A stretch of DNA of 64,000 nucleotides, from positions 2,356,001 through 2,420,000 of the forward strand of contig NZ_CP117781.1 in assembly GCF_028657905.1 (NCBI RefSeq). Reading direction: 5' to 3'. The notes below the pieces were generated by a model. That model was not told the DNA's origin and did not search any database. It was given only the letters and a program-made list of their open reading frames with translations. Below are positions 35,323 through 43,407 of the stretch, piece by piece. The translations under genes were made by a program, and so were the position numbers. Origin of the DNA: Burkholderia sp. FERM BP-3421 (GTDB lineage Bacteria > Pseudomonadota > Gammaproteobacteria > Burkholderiales > Burkholderiaceae). Position 1 is the first letter of the stretch. Every line of letters starts with the position of its first letter.

Positions 35323-36294
35323 ATGAGCCTGAAGCGCATCTCGAACCCGCCTCCGGATCTGCCCCGTCGCAGCCGGGCGCGCATGGTCGCCCTGCTGCGC
35401 GCGCTGGCGCCCGACGAGGGCTACAACCTGACGGCGCTCCCGAGCGTGCGCCTCCTGCGCTCGGACCGGGCGCTCTCGCGCACGCCGGTTCTGTACGACC
35501 CCGGCATCGTGATCGTGTGCCAGGGCCGCAAGCGGGGCTACTTCGGCGACCGGCTCTATCTGTACGACGAGCGTCACTATCTGGCCGTCTCCGTGCCCGT
35601 GCCGTTCGACATGGAAACCGACGCCACGCCTGAGCATCCGCTGCTCGCGCTGTATCTTCACCTCGATTTCACATTGGCCGCCGAACTCGCGGCGCAGATC
35701 GACCGCGCGGGCGGCATGGCGCCCGTGCACGTCCCCCAGAGCATGATGTCGACGCCGATGGACGATGCGATGCAAGCCTCGGTATTGCGCTTGCTCGAGG
35801 CGCTGCATCGACCGCTCGAAGCCGCCGTGCTGGGCCCGGGCCTGCTGCGGGAGCTGTACTTTCGCGTACTCACCGGCGCCCAGGGCGGGCCGATGCGCGA
35901 GGCGCTGGCGATGCGCGGCCAGTTCGGCCGGATAGGCCGGTCACTGCGCCTGATTCATGCCGGCTACGCGCAGCCCCTCGACGTCACGCAACTGGCCGAG
36001 GAAGCGGGCATGAGCATCCCGAGCTTCCATAGCCACTTCAAGGCGATCACGCGGGTGTCGCCGATGCAGTACGTGAAGTCGACGCGGCTGCATCAGGCCC
36101 GCTTGCTGATGATCCGCCAGGATCTGACGGCGGAGGCCGCGGGACACGCCGTGGGCTACGGGAGCGCGTCCCAGTTCAGCCGGGAATTCAAACGCCTGTT
36201 CGGGTTGACGCCGGCGGCGGAGACGAGACGGATGCGCGAGCGTTTCGCGTTGCCGGAGACGCTTGCCGATGCGATCTATGTGTCGTCGCATTGA
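35323..36294 (+). CDS. AraC-family transcriptional regulator
   Basis: This 323-residue regulator has an N-terminal AraC_N-type ligand domain (LLRSDRALSRTPVLYDPGIVI, CQGRKRGYFGDRLYLYD) and a C-terminal two-helix-turn-helix DNA-binding domain (LDVTQLAEEAGMSIPSFHSHFKAI and AAGHAVGYGSASQFSREFKRLFG). I use ATG 35323 instead of the TTG at 35311. It is divergent from the SDR gene, the typical arrangement of this regulator group. A decayed copy of its 3' part lies about 1.75 kb downstream, on the far side of the toxin-like genes. Confidence 0.92.
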   Translation: MSLKRISNPPPDLPRRSRARMVALLRALAPDEGYNLTALPSVRLLRSDRALSRTPVLYDPGIVIVCQGRKRGYFGDRLYLYDERHYLAVSVPVPFDMETDATPEHPLLALYLHLDFTLAAELAAQIDRAGGMAPVHVPQSMMSTPMDDAMQASVLRLLEALHRPLEAAVLGPGLLRELYFRVLTGAQGGPMREALAMRGQFGRIGRSLRLIHAGYAQPLDVTQLAEEAGMSIPSFHSHFKAITRVSPMQYVKSTRLHQARLLMIRQDLTAEAAGHAVGYGSASQFSREFKRLFGLTPAAETRRMRERFALPETLADAIYVSSH

Positions 36295-36590
36295 ATTGGG
36301 CATGAGCTGAAGCGACAGCTTCGTCCGCGATCAATGGGTGGGCGACCGTCCTGGAGATGCTTGACACGATCGATGACTCCACGCGGGCATGTTTGGCGCC
36401 CGCGCCATCTCCGTCGCGACGAGGGTCGACCATGACGCGCGTTCGACAAAATTTTAATTTCCGCGTCATCGAAATAGAGTTTGGCCGCCGCCATACTAAA
36501 CGCGAATTTTGATGCCCATATTAAACGACAATACCATCAAGATTCTTGCTACCAAGCACCGGGGATATTTAATTTAAACTGGAGCATGCC
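36295..36590. promoter_or_regulatory. AT-richer left flank and promoter of the toxin islet
   Basis: The composition shifts from GC-rich to clearly AT-richer within this region, reaching runs such as GATATTTAATTTAAACTGG just before the toxin-like gene. TATTTAAT could serve as a -10 element. GGAG six bases before the ATG at 36591 is the ribosome binding site. No integrase remnant or insertion-sequence end is visible. Confidence 0.5.
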
Positions 36591-37277
36591 ATGCATCGCA
36601 AAGTTAAATCAAATCTCATTCGCCTGGTGTTGAATTTTTACTTTATTGCAGCTGGCGCAATCACGGCAACCACCCTGACCTATCCCATCGCATCCTCAGC
36701 CAATCCCAATGACGTCATCACCTCTCAGAGAGATTTGAAAGATGGATACAGTGGATACCACGGCGTGACCTACGGGAATGTCGACTCAGTGTTGAACGGA
36801 ATAAAACGGACGCCAACAGGCGGAAACGACAGTCCGGAATGGAAGGCCTGGTATTTGGGCGAGAGCCAAGATGTCGCAGCGGCATACGCTGGCGCGCCGG
36901 ACTCCATGTGGGAGAGCGATCCCAGGAAAGCAGACAAAGTCGCCGGAGCAGTCACGCAAGCCAAGATTCCCGGCAAAGTCAGGGAGATCACCATTAACCT
37001 GGATGCCAAAAATCCCAACGATATAAAAAAGGCACTGGGATTGGACGTCAACAAGCCGCTTATGGATCAGCTCGGCGATAAAAATGTCTTGAGAAAATGG
37101 GGAGTAGATGCTGCGGTTCTACGTGTTCCATTAGTCGATGGTGGATTTGAAGTTGCCGTTCCGTGGTCCACGGCCGAAGGAATCAGGCCGACGGTGATCA
37201 AGAGATTCGATGGCAATGACATGACCGGCGGGCGAGATCTTCAAAAATATGTGCAAAGTCTCGGAAACAAATGCTGA
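36591..37277 (+). CDS. secreted diphtheria toxin A-fragment-like ADP-ribosyltransferase
   Basis: This 228-residue protein begins with a basic N-terminus and a hydrophobic segment (about residues 8-35, ending YPIASSA), a likely Sec signal peptide. The mature part aligns with the catalytic A fragment of diphtheria toxin as I remember it. NPNDVITSQ matches its mature start; GYHGVTYGNVDSVLNGI matches YHGTKPGYVDSIQKGI; EWKAWY matches DWKGFY; DIKKALGLDVNKPLMDQLG matches TIKKELGLSLTEPLMEQVG; FEVAVPW matches VEYINNW. The active-site set is His57, Trp84, Tyr88, Tyr99 and Glu187, against His21, Trp50, Tyr54, Tyr65 and Glu148 in the toxin. The Tyr-Tyr spacing of 11 and Trp-Tyr of 4 are identical. Translocation and receptor domains are absent from this gene. 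The expected activity is NAD+-dependent ADP-ribosylation; target (perhaps EF2 diphthamide) is inference. Confidence 0.88.
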   Translation: MHRKVKSNLIRLVLNFYFIAAGAITATTLTYPIASSANPNDVITSQRDLKDGYSGYHGVTYGNVDSVLNGIKRTPTGGNDSPEWKAWYLGESQDVAAAYAGAPDSMWESDPRKADKVAGAVTQAKIPGKVREITINLDAKNPNDIKKALGLDVNKPLMDQLGDKNVLRKWGVDAAVLRVPLVDGGFEVAVPWSTAEGIRPTVIKRFDGNDMTGGRDLQKYVQSLGNKC

Positions 37278-37348
37278 GCATGCGTGCCGAATCAAAACGT
37301 CGATTGAGTTTCGCCACCCAAAGATCCCATATCACTGTGAGGCACAAG

Positions 37349-37951
37349 ATGAACAGCACATCCATTTTCAAACAAGCCATTTCGGCGAGCAAGATCAGAA
37401 CACTGGCGTGCATCGCCATCATTTTTTCATTATCCGATGCCTCGATTGCTCAAAGCGACCCATACAAGGTAGTCAAGAAATCCAGCAGCGGCGACTGGAT
37501 CGTCGGCGGGAAGCCGCTCTCTCAGTGCACGATGACGGCCGCGAATTATGGATCCGGCACCGCAATATACGACGACTGCCCGACAAAGGGTTACCAGGTG
37601 ACAAGCCCTGCCTATCGAGATCCGTTCGTCAATACGGATGCCGAAGTAATGGATATTTTTAACGTTGTGACAGAGGCCTTTTCAGTCGTGATGGGGATAG
37701 CGGAGGTCCCTGGTGCCATCAATCAAATCATGAATTCGAGCATCTCCACGCGTGGCATCGTGGCTCAGGCGGCCAACGCGGCCAGCAAAGGGAAAACAGC
37801 CGCTGGAGGCGCCGCAGCCGACGCCAATGCAGCCGCAGCTGCAATATTCGTACGAGCGTCCAAGATCTCAAAGAAATCAATGGAGGCCGGCACAACCCCG
37901 CACAGCGTAGAGACGTCAGTGAGACGAGCCGCACTGAAGAGCTGCAGCTAA
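37349..37951 (+). CDS. secreted protein of unknown function, partner of the toxin-like gene
   Basis: This 200-residue protein has a signal peptide (hydrophobic core IRTLACIAIIFSLSDASIA, about residues 17-35). The mature part has two cysteines (in LSQCTMTA and YDDCPTKG) that could pair, a hydrophobic helix around EVMDIFNVVTEAFSVVMGIA (about residues 99-118), an Ala-rich segment (AAGGAAADANAAAAAIF) and a C-terminal Cys. I do not recognise a family. GAGG before ATG 37349 defines the start, 71 bases after the toxin-like stop, so both genes probably share a transcript. The piece SVVMGIA...GIVAQ faintly recalls the diphtheria toxin translocation domain (SVMGIA...IVAQ), which I regard as suggestive only. 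It could be a delivery, stability or immunity partner. Confidence 0.75.
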   Translation: MNSTSIFKQAISASKIRTLACIAIIFSLSDASIAQSDPYKVVKKSSSGDWIVGGKPLSQCTMTAANYGSGTAIYDDCPTKGYQVTSPAYRDPFVNTDAEVMDIFNVVTEAFSVVMGIAEVPGAINQIMNSSISTRGIVAQAANAASKGKTAAGGAAADANAAAAAIFVRASKISKKSMEAGTTPHSVETSVRRAALKSCS

Positions 37952-37960
37952 TCAGCCACC

Positions 37961-37983
37961 GAGATCCGCTTCGCGCGGATCTC
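37961..37983 (+). terminator. perfect hairpin after the toxin gene pair
   Basis: GAGATCCGC and GCGGATCTC form a perfect 9-bp stem around the loop TTCGC, starting 10 bases after the second gene's stop codon. There is no U-tract. Its position suggests the end of the two-gene transcript. Confidence 0.6.
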
Positions 37984-38040
37984 ATGCCGGGTGGTGTTGT
38001 CAGGTCGGTCGACCGCCGACGCGCGATTGCGGAGAAGGTC

Positions 38041-38198
38041 ACCCACTTCAAGGCGATCGCGCAGGCGTCGCCGATGCCGGTACATGAGTCGATGCGGCTG
38101 CATCAGGGCCGGGGCCGCCGGGATCTCGGCAGAGGCCGCGGGGCTACGCGAGTGTTCGCGTTGCCCGGGGCGTTTGCCGAGGCGATCTACGTGCCTCA
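38041..38198 (+). pseudogene. decayed 3' remnant of an AraC-type regulator gene
   Basis: One plus-strand frame reads HFKAIAQASPMPVHESMRLHQ and then FALPGAFAEAIYVPH. The intact AraC protein has HFKAITRVSPMQYVKSTRLHQ and FALPETLADAIYVSSH, and the DNA is visibly similar too. The part between RLHQ and FALP, which holds the second helix-turn-helix, is missing, and no start or upstream domain remains. The remnant ends exactly at the 3' end of the tRNA-Sec gene. It shows that the toxin islet sits between two araC-like sequences. Confidence 0.8.
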
Positions 38199-38294
38199 TG
38201 GCGGAAGGCAGCCGGAGTCGAACCGACCTGGGAGCGGTAGACGCCCCCAACTGGGTTTGAAGCCCAGCCGCACCACCGGATACGCATGCCTTCC
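38199..38294 (-). tRNA. selC: tRNA-Sec (anticodon UCA)
   Basis: The minus strand folds as a selenocysteine tRNA. It has an 8-bp acceptor stem GGAAGGCA/TGCCTTCC with encoded GCCA, an anticodon loop CTTCAAA containing TCA, a long variable arm (around GGGGGCGTCTACCGCTCCC) and a T-arm GGTTCGACTCC. The length of about 96 bases is typical. It lies 25 bases downstream of selB on the same strand. Confidence 0.96.
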
Positions 38295-38319
38295 CGGGGA
38301 ACGTGAAACATGCGCGCGA

Positions 38320-40242
38320 CTACGACGAACCGAGCAGCCGGCTGTCCGCGCGCAACAGATGTAAATCGCGATGGAAGCGAGTATACCCAACCCGGTCGAA
38401 GAATTCGAGGATCTGGATCGCCCGCTTGCGTCCGAGCCCGGTCGCATCGCGGAACGTCGCCGCGTCGACCGCGCCGCCGCGCGCCTCGGCCAGCGTCGCG
38501 ATCACGCGCGCCAGCTCGGCGATCACGTCGCCGTGATAGAACAGGTCGCGCACGACCTGATGCACGTCGCCGCGCCGCGCGAGCTTGCGCAGCAGCGCGC
38601 GCACCGGCTCCTCGCCCGCGCCGGTGGCCGAGCCGAGATCGCGCACCCACGGCGGATCGTAGCGCCCCGCCTGCACGAGCGGCAGCAATTGCCGCGCCAA
38701 CGCTTCCTCGCGCGCATCGAAGCTCACCGCATGCGACGGCAGGTGCAGCCACGGCCCGCTGCGCACCACCTCGCCGCCCGCGACCAGCGCGTCGACCAGC
38801 GCGCGCCACAGCGCATCGTCGGCGAGCGGCGCGGCCATGCGCCGCAGGCGCGCGACGTCCGGCCCCTGCTCGTCGGGCGAGCGCGCGTGAAACGCCTGCA
38901 GCGTCGCCAGCACCTTCGCGCGCAGCGCATCCCAGTGGCGACGCGCGACCAGCAGCGCCGCATCGCCGGACTTGCCCGGCAAGGCCACGCGCACCGCGTC
39001 GGCGGGCACGGCCAGCGCCTCGTGCGGCAGCCCGGTCAGATGCACGAGCGTCGCCGTGCCGATCCCGAGCGGCGCCTCGTCGAGCAGCGCGTCGAGCCGG
39101 CCTTCATCGAGCCAGGCCGCGAGCGCATCGAGCCACGCGTGCCGCGCGGGCGTGCGCCGCTTGCGCGCCGGACCGAACGGATCGAGCACGCGCCCGCCGC
39201 CCACCGTCTGCGTCGCCTGCGCATTGCGCACGATGAAGCGGTCGCCCGGCACCGCGAACACCGGTTCATCGAAAATCAGCTGCACCCGCGCGCGCTGTCC
39301 GGCCGCCAGCGTCTCGCCGTCCAGCAGCGCGACATGCGCCACCCGATGCAGCGTGCCGAGATGCACGTGCAGCGGCGCCCAGTGCGTGAGCGTGAGCGCC
39401 GCATCGGGCAGCAGCGTCAGCTCGACGTCGAGACGCGGCGACGCCTCGCCGAGCCGCGCATCCGCGATCGTGTCGCCGCGCGCGAGCGCGGCCTTGTCGA
39501 TGCCCGCGAGGTTGAGCGCGCAACGTTCGCCCGCGCGGCCCGCGTCGGTCGCGCGATTCTGCGCATGGATGCTGCGCACGCGCACCGCTTCGCCGCTGCG
39601 CACCACGCTCAACGTGTCGCCGGTGCGCACCTGTCCCGCGAACGCCGTGCCCGTCACGACGGTGCCCTGCCCCGTCAGCGTGAACACGCGATCGACCGCG
39701 AGCCGGAACAGCCCATCGTCGCGGCGCGCACGCCACGCGCGCGCCGCGGCGCGCAGGTGCGCGTTGAGCACGGCCACGCCCGGATCGTCGGGTTCGGTCG
39801 CGCGCGTATCGAACAGTTCCGCCTGCGCGAGCGCCGTCGGCGCGAGCCAGGCGCGAATCTCGTCGCGCACCTGCGCGAGCCGGGCCGCGTCGACCCGGTC
39901 ACACTTCGTCACCGCCACCGCGCCATGCGCGACGCCGAGCAGCTGCAGGATCGCCAGGTGCTCGCGCGTCTGCGGCATCACGCCGTCATCGGCCGCGATC
40001 ACGAGCAGCGCGAAGTCGATCCCGCACGCGCCGGCCGCCATCGTATGCACGAGCTTCTCGTGGCCCGGCACATCGATCAGCCCGAGCACCTCGCCGTTGT
40101 CGAGCGGCGCATACGCATAGCCCAGCTCGATCGAGATGCCGCGCGCCTTCTCTTCCTTCAGGCGATCGGTGTCGACGCCCGTGAGCGCGCGCACCAGCGT
40201 CGTCTTGCCGTGATCGATGTGTCCTGCCGTACCGACGATCAT
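38320..40242 (-). CDS. selB: selenocysteine-specific elongation factor SelB
   Basis: This 640-residue GTPase brings Sec-tRNA to the ribosome at UGA codons that carry a SECIS hairpin. The N-terminal domain is EF-Tu-like: GTAGHIDHGKTTLVRALTG (P-loop), GISIELGYAYA (switch I), IDVPGHEKLVHTM (G3) and TKCD (G4). The last 250 residues are four winged-helix modules that bind the SECIS RNA, ending with AATFRDATGLGRKRAIQILEFFDRVGYTRF. The start at 40242 overlaps the selA stop (ATGA). The order fdhE-selA-selB-selC on one strand forms a selenoprotein synthesis unit. Confidence 0.97.
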   Translation of the reverse strand: MIVGTAGHIDHGKTTLVRALTGVDTDRLKEEKARGISIELGYAYAPLDNGEVLGLIDVPGHEKLVHTMAAGACGIDFALLVIAADDGVMPQTREHLAILQLLGVAHGAVAVTKCDRVDAARLAQVRDEIRAWLAPTALAQAELFDTRATEPDDPGVAVLNAHLRAAARAWRARRDDGLFRLAVDRVFTLTGQGTVVTGTAFAGQVRTGDTLSVVRSGEAVRVRSIHAQNRATDAGRAGERCALNLAGIDKAALARGDTIADARLGEASPRLDVELTLLPDAALTLTHWAPLHVHLGTLHRVAHVALLDGETLAAGQRARVQLIFDEPVFAVPGDRFIVRNAQATQTVGGGRVLDPFGPARKRRTPARHAWLDALAAWLDEGRLDALLDEAPLGIGTATLVHLTGLPHEALAVPADAVRVALPGKSGDAALLVARRHWDALRAKVLATLQAFHARSPDEQGPDVARLRRMAAPLADDALWRALVDALVAGGEVVRSGPWLHLPSHAVSFDAREEALARQLLPLVQAGRYDPPWVRDLGSATGAGEEPVRALLRKLARRGDVHQVVRDLFYHGDVIAELARVIATLAEARGGAVDAATFRDATGLGRKRAIQILEFFDRVGYTRFHRDLHLLRADSRLLGSS

Positions 40243-41696
40243 GCGTGCGACCCCGCCTCGCGCAAGCACTGCGCGATCAGCTCGGCCTCGTCGGCCGCTT
40301 CCAGGCAGCGCAGATCGAGGCGCAGCGCGTCGTCCGCGATCCGCCCGATCACCGCGCGCGGCCATGCGCGCAGGCGCCGCTCCAGCTGCAACAACGCGCG
40401 CCCGCTGCGCTTGCCGTCGGCCGCGCGCACGACGAGCCCGCAGCTCGGCAGCTGGTCGACCGGCAGCGCCCCGCTGCCGATCTGGCTGAACATCGGCTCG
40501 ACGCTGACCGCATAGGCCGCGCCGAGCGCCTGCTGCAACGCCGGCCGCAGCCGCTCCGCCGTCGCCGCGATCTCCGCCTGCCCACGCGTGAGCAGGCGCA
40601 GCGTGGTCAGGCGCTCGCGCAGCAGCTCCGGCGCGCGATACAGGCGCAGCACCGGTTCGAGCGCCGCGAGCGTCAGCTTGCCGACGCGCAGCGCGCGCTT
40701 GAGCGGATGTTTCTTGATCTTCGCGATCAACTCCCGGCGGCCGACGATGAGCCCGGCCTGCGGGCCGCCCAGCAGCTTGTCGCCGCTGAACGTCACGAGG
40801 TCGGCGCCCGCCTCGACGGTCTCGCGCACCGTGGTCTCCTTCGGCAGGCCCCACTGCGTGAGATCCGCGAGCGTGCCGCTGCCGAGGTCGACCGCGACCG
40901 GCAGGCCGCGCTCGCGCGCGAGCGGCGCCAGTTCGTCCAGCGTGACTTCCTTCGTGAAGCCGCTGATCGCGTAATTGCTGCAATGCACCTTCATCAGCAT
41001 CGCGGTGCGCGGCCCGATCGCCTCGGCGTAGTCGCGCAGATGGGTGCGGTTGGTCGTGCCGACCTCGCGCAGCTTCGCGCCCGCGCGGCTCATGATGTCC
41101 GGAATCCGGAACGCGCCGCCGATCTCCACCAGTTCGCCGCGCGACACCACGACCTCGCGACGCGCCGCCAGCGCGGACAGGCTCAGCAGCACGGCCGCCG
41201 CATTGTTGTTGACGACGGTCGCCGCCTCCGCGCCGGTCAGCTCGCAGATCAGCGCGTCGATCAGGTCGTCGCGATCGCCGCGCCGCCCGGTCGCCAGATC
41301 GAACTCGAGATTCATCGGCTGCGTGAGCGCCTGCATCACCGCGCGCACCGCGTCGTCGGGCAACAGCGCCCGCCCGAGATTGGTGTGCAGCACGGTGCCC
41401 GTCAGATTGAACACGGCGCGCAGCCGGCTCGCGTCCTGCGCGGCGAGCCGCGCGCGCACGTCGGCGGCGATCGAGCCGTCGTCGAGCGGTGCGGCATGCG
41501 CGGCATCGCGCCGCACGGCGTCGCGCCACGCGTCGAGCGACGCGCGCACGGCATCGAGCACGCGCGTGCGGCCATGCTCGGCGACGAGCGCGACGCACGC
41601 CGCCGACGACAGCACGCGCTCGACCGACGGCACGCGCGCGAGCAGCGCCTGCCGCCCGTCGGCCCCGGCTGCGCCCACGTCCGGCCCGCCCGTCAT
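40239..41696 (-). CDS. selA: L-seryl-tRNA(Sec) selenium transferase SelA
   Basis: This 485-residue PLP enzyme converts Ser-tRNA(Sec) to Sec-tRNA(Sec) with selenophosphate. The sequence RAVFNLTGTVLHTNLGRALL (about residues 90-110), VVNNNAAAVLLSLSALA and the PLP-lysine site TFSGDKLLGGPQAGLIVG are diagnostic. The N-terminal helical domain (VPSVERVLSS) binds the tRNA. The start codon overlaps the fdhE stop and the stop overlaps the selB start, so the three genes are translationally coupled. selD, needed for selenophosphate, is not in this window. Confidence 0.97.
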   Translation of the reverse strand: MTGGPDVGAAGADGRQALLARVPSVERVLSSAACVALVAEHGRTRVLDAVRASLDAWRDAVRRDAAHAAPLDDGSIAADVRARLAAQDASRLRAVFNLTGTVLHTNLGRALLPDDAVRAVMQALTQPMNLEFDLATGRRGDRDDLIDALICELTGAEAATVVNNNAAAVLLSLSALAARREVVVSRGELVEIGGAFRIPDIMSRAGAKLREVGTTNRTHLRDYAEAIGPRTAMLMKVHCSNYAISGFTKEVTLDELAPLARERGLPVAVDLGSGTLADLTQWGLPKETTVRETVEAGADLVTFSGDKLLGGPQAGLIVGRRELIAKIKKHPLKRALRVGKLTLAALEPVLRLYRAPELLRERLTTLRLLTRGQAEIAATAERLRPALQQALGAAYAVSVEPMFSQIGSGALPVDQLPSCGLVVRAADGKRSGRALLQLERRLRAWPRAVIGRIADDALRLDLRCLEAADEAELIAQCLREAGSHA

Positions 41697-42634
41697 GCGT
41701 CGGCCGGCAGTTCCGGCCACAGCAGCGGGTTCGGCGTGCTGCGCTGGTAACCGGCCTCGTTCATGAGCAGGTCGAGCGTGAGGCTCGCGAGATCGTCGGC
41801 GAGCGGCTCGAACTCGTAATCCTTGTCCTGGTAGCCGATCTTCCGGTACGTATGGCACTCGTCGCACGACTCGGCCTTCACCGCCTCGCTGCCGCCCTCG
41901 ATGCCGTGATAGGCGATGCCCTTCGTCGAATCGCAGTGCGAGCACTTGGCGCGCACCACGTGCCATTCGGTCGTGCACAGCCCGCATTGCACGAAGCGGT
42001 AGCCCTGATACTGGCCGCCCACGCGCACGACGCTCGCGACCGGATGCGAACCGCATACCGGGCACAGGCCCGGCTGGTCGAGGTACGGCACGTCGGCGGG
42101 CTTGATGCGGGTCGCGTAGTCGGTCCACACGACCTGCAGCGCCGCCATGATGAACGGCGCCGTCGCCGGCTCGACCTCGGCGAGCCGCAGCGCGGCGATC
42201 GCGTCGGCCTGCGCGTCGAGTTCGGCCGGCGTCTTGAGCCGCAGCCCGTCGATCAACTTCGCGAGCGGCGGGTTCACGAGGCCCGCGCGTTCGACGTGAT
42301 CGAGCACGCGCTGCAGCACCTCGCGCCATTGCGGATCGCGTTCGCCGGCCAGCGCGGGCGCGAGCGGCATCGAATGCTGCTGCGCCTGGCGGATCGATTC
42401 TTCCGACGGCATCCGGCCGTCGAGCGTCTGCAGCGCTTCATGCTGCGCGTCGACGACGGTCGCCATCAGCCGCAGGTAGCCGCTGATCGGGTTCAGGTCG
42501 GCGAGCTTGCGCAGGCGCGCCGCGCGCGCAGCGAATGCCGTGCCGCGCTCCGGCAGGCGAAAGCGCGGAATGGCCGAATGATCGAGCGTGGCGATTTCAT
42601 TCGGATCGAGAATCTTCTGTGTCACATTAGTCAC
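41693..42634 (-). CDS. fdhE: formate dehydrogenase accessory protein FdhE
   Basis: This 313-residue cytosolic rubredoxin-like protein is required for maturation of formate dehydrogenases. Four CxxC pairs are visible in the C-terminal half (CPVCGSHP, CGLCTTEW, CSHCDS, CDECHTY), the iron-binding hallmark of FdhE. The N-terminal half is helical, with FRLPERGTAFAARAARLRKL. It lies between a U-tract terminator that ends the fdoGHI transcript and the overlapping selA gene. Confidence 0.95.
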   Translation of the reverse strand: MTNVTQKILDPNEIATLDHSAIPRFRLPERGTAFAARAARLRKLADLNPISGYLRLMATVVDAQHEALQTLDGRMPSEESIRQAQQHSMPLAPALAGERDPQWREVLQRVLDHVERAGLVNPPLAKLIDGLRLKTPAELDAQADAIAALRLAEVEPATAPFIMAALQVVWTDYATRIKPADVPYLDQPGLCPVCGSHPVASVVRVGGQYQGYRFVQCGLCTTEWHVVRAKCSHCDSTKGIAYHGIEGGSEAVKAESCDECHTYRKIGYQDKDYEFEPLADDLASLTLDLLMNEAGYQRSTPNPLLWPELPADA

Positions 42635-42645
42635 GAGCGTGCCCT

Positions 42646-42673
42646 AAAAAAACAAGCGCCGAACAATCGGCGC
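42646..42673 (-). terminator. intrinsic terminator between fdoI and fdhE
   Basis: Read on the minus strand, GCGCCGA-TTGT-TCGGCGC forms a perfect 7-bp stem followed by TTGTTTTTTT. This is a classical Rho-independent terminator. It lies after the fdoI stop and immediately before the fdhE start, so expression of fdhE-selA-selB depends on read-through or on an internal promoter. Confidence 0.9.
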
Positions 42674-42780
42674 CCTGATCGCGGCGGCCGGCCGCGCGGT
42701 GCGCCGCGAGGCGCCCGGCGCGGCCGGCCCGGCCGCCGCATCGGCCCCGGCGCGCAACGGCCGGGACGCGGAATGCGCGC

Positions 42781-43407
42781 TTACTTCACGTTTTCGCGGA
42801 ACCACTTCGGATGGTGCTTGCGCGCCCAGCCGAGCGTGACCGTGCCGCGCACCATCGCGCCGATCGAGCCCTTCACCCACAGGGCCGCGTAGATGTGGAC
42901 GATGATGCTGGAGATCAGCACGAAGGCCGCCGCCGCATGCACGACCGCCGCCGCGCGTATCACCCCGATCGGGAAGTAGAACGAAAAATAGCGCCGCCAG
43001 ATCACGATGCCCGACAGCAGCAACAGCAGCAGACAGGCGACCAGCGTGAAGAATAGCAGCTTCTGTCCGGCGTTATAGCGGCCGACGGGCGGCAGGTTCT
43101 CCTCGTGGTTCGTGAGCACGTCGTCGATCTGCTTGAGCCACTGGCGGTCGTCCGCGTCGAGCAGGTTGTGGTGCCAGTAGCGCACCACCATGATCGCGAA
43201 CGACACGAACATCACGACGCCGACGAACGGATGCAGGATCCGCGTCCACTGCCCGCCGCCGAACAGCGCGGTCATCCAGAACATCGACGGATGAAACAGC
43301 GCGAGCCCGGACAGCGCGAGCAGCACGAACGTGATGGCCGTGATCCAGTGATTGCTGCGCTCGTTCGGCGTGTAGCGCACGATCAGGTTCGGGTCTCGCT
43401 GGCTCAT
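42781..43407 (-). CDS. fdoI: formate dehydrogenase cytochrome b556 (gamma) subunit
   Basis: This 208-residue membrane subunit passes electrons from the iron-sulfur subunit to quinone. Four hydrophobic helices are visible, with heme-ligand histidines in RSNHWITAITFVLL, RILHPFVGVVMF and IIVHIYAALWVKGS. It begins MSQRDPNLIVRYTPNERSNHW. The start overlaps the fdoH stop by 4 bases. It is the last gene of the fdoGHI operon. Confidence 0.95.
   Translation of the reverse strand: MSQRDPNLIVRYTPNERSNHWITAITFVLLALSGLALFHPSMFWMTALFGGGQWTRILHPFVGVVMFVSFAIMVVRYWHHNLLDADDRQWLKQIDDVLTNHEENLPPVGRYNAGQKLLFFTLVACLLLLLLSGIVIWRRYFSFYFPIGVIRAAAVVHAAAAFVLISSIIVHIYAALWVKGSIGAMVRGTVTLGWARKHHPKWFRENVK

Noticed and set aside
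38199..38294. tRNA-Sec as a proven attachment site of the toxin islet
   Set aside because: No copy of the tRNA 3' end is visible at the left flank near 36300, and there is no integrase, so site-specific integration cannot be claimed.
38320..41598. A giant 1092-residue SelB fusion
   Set aside because: The upstream part is the antisense-register reading of selA; the GTPase domain starts at ATG 40242, overlapping the selA stop.
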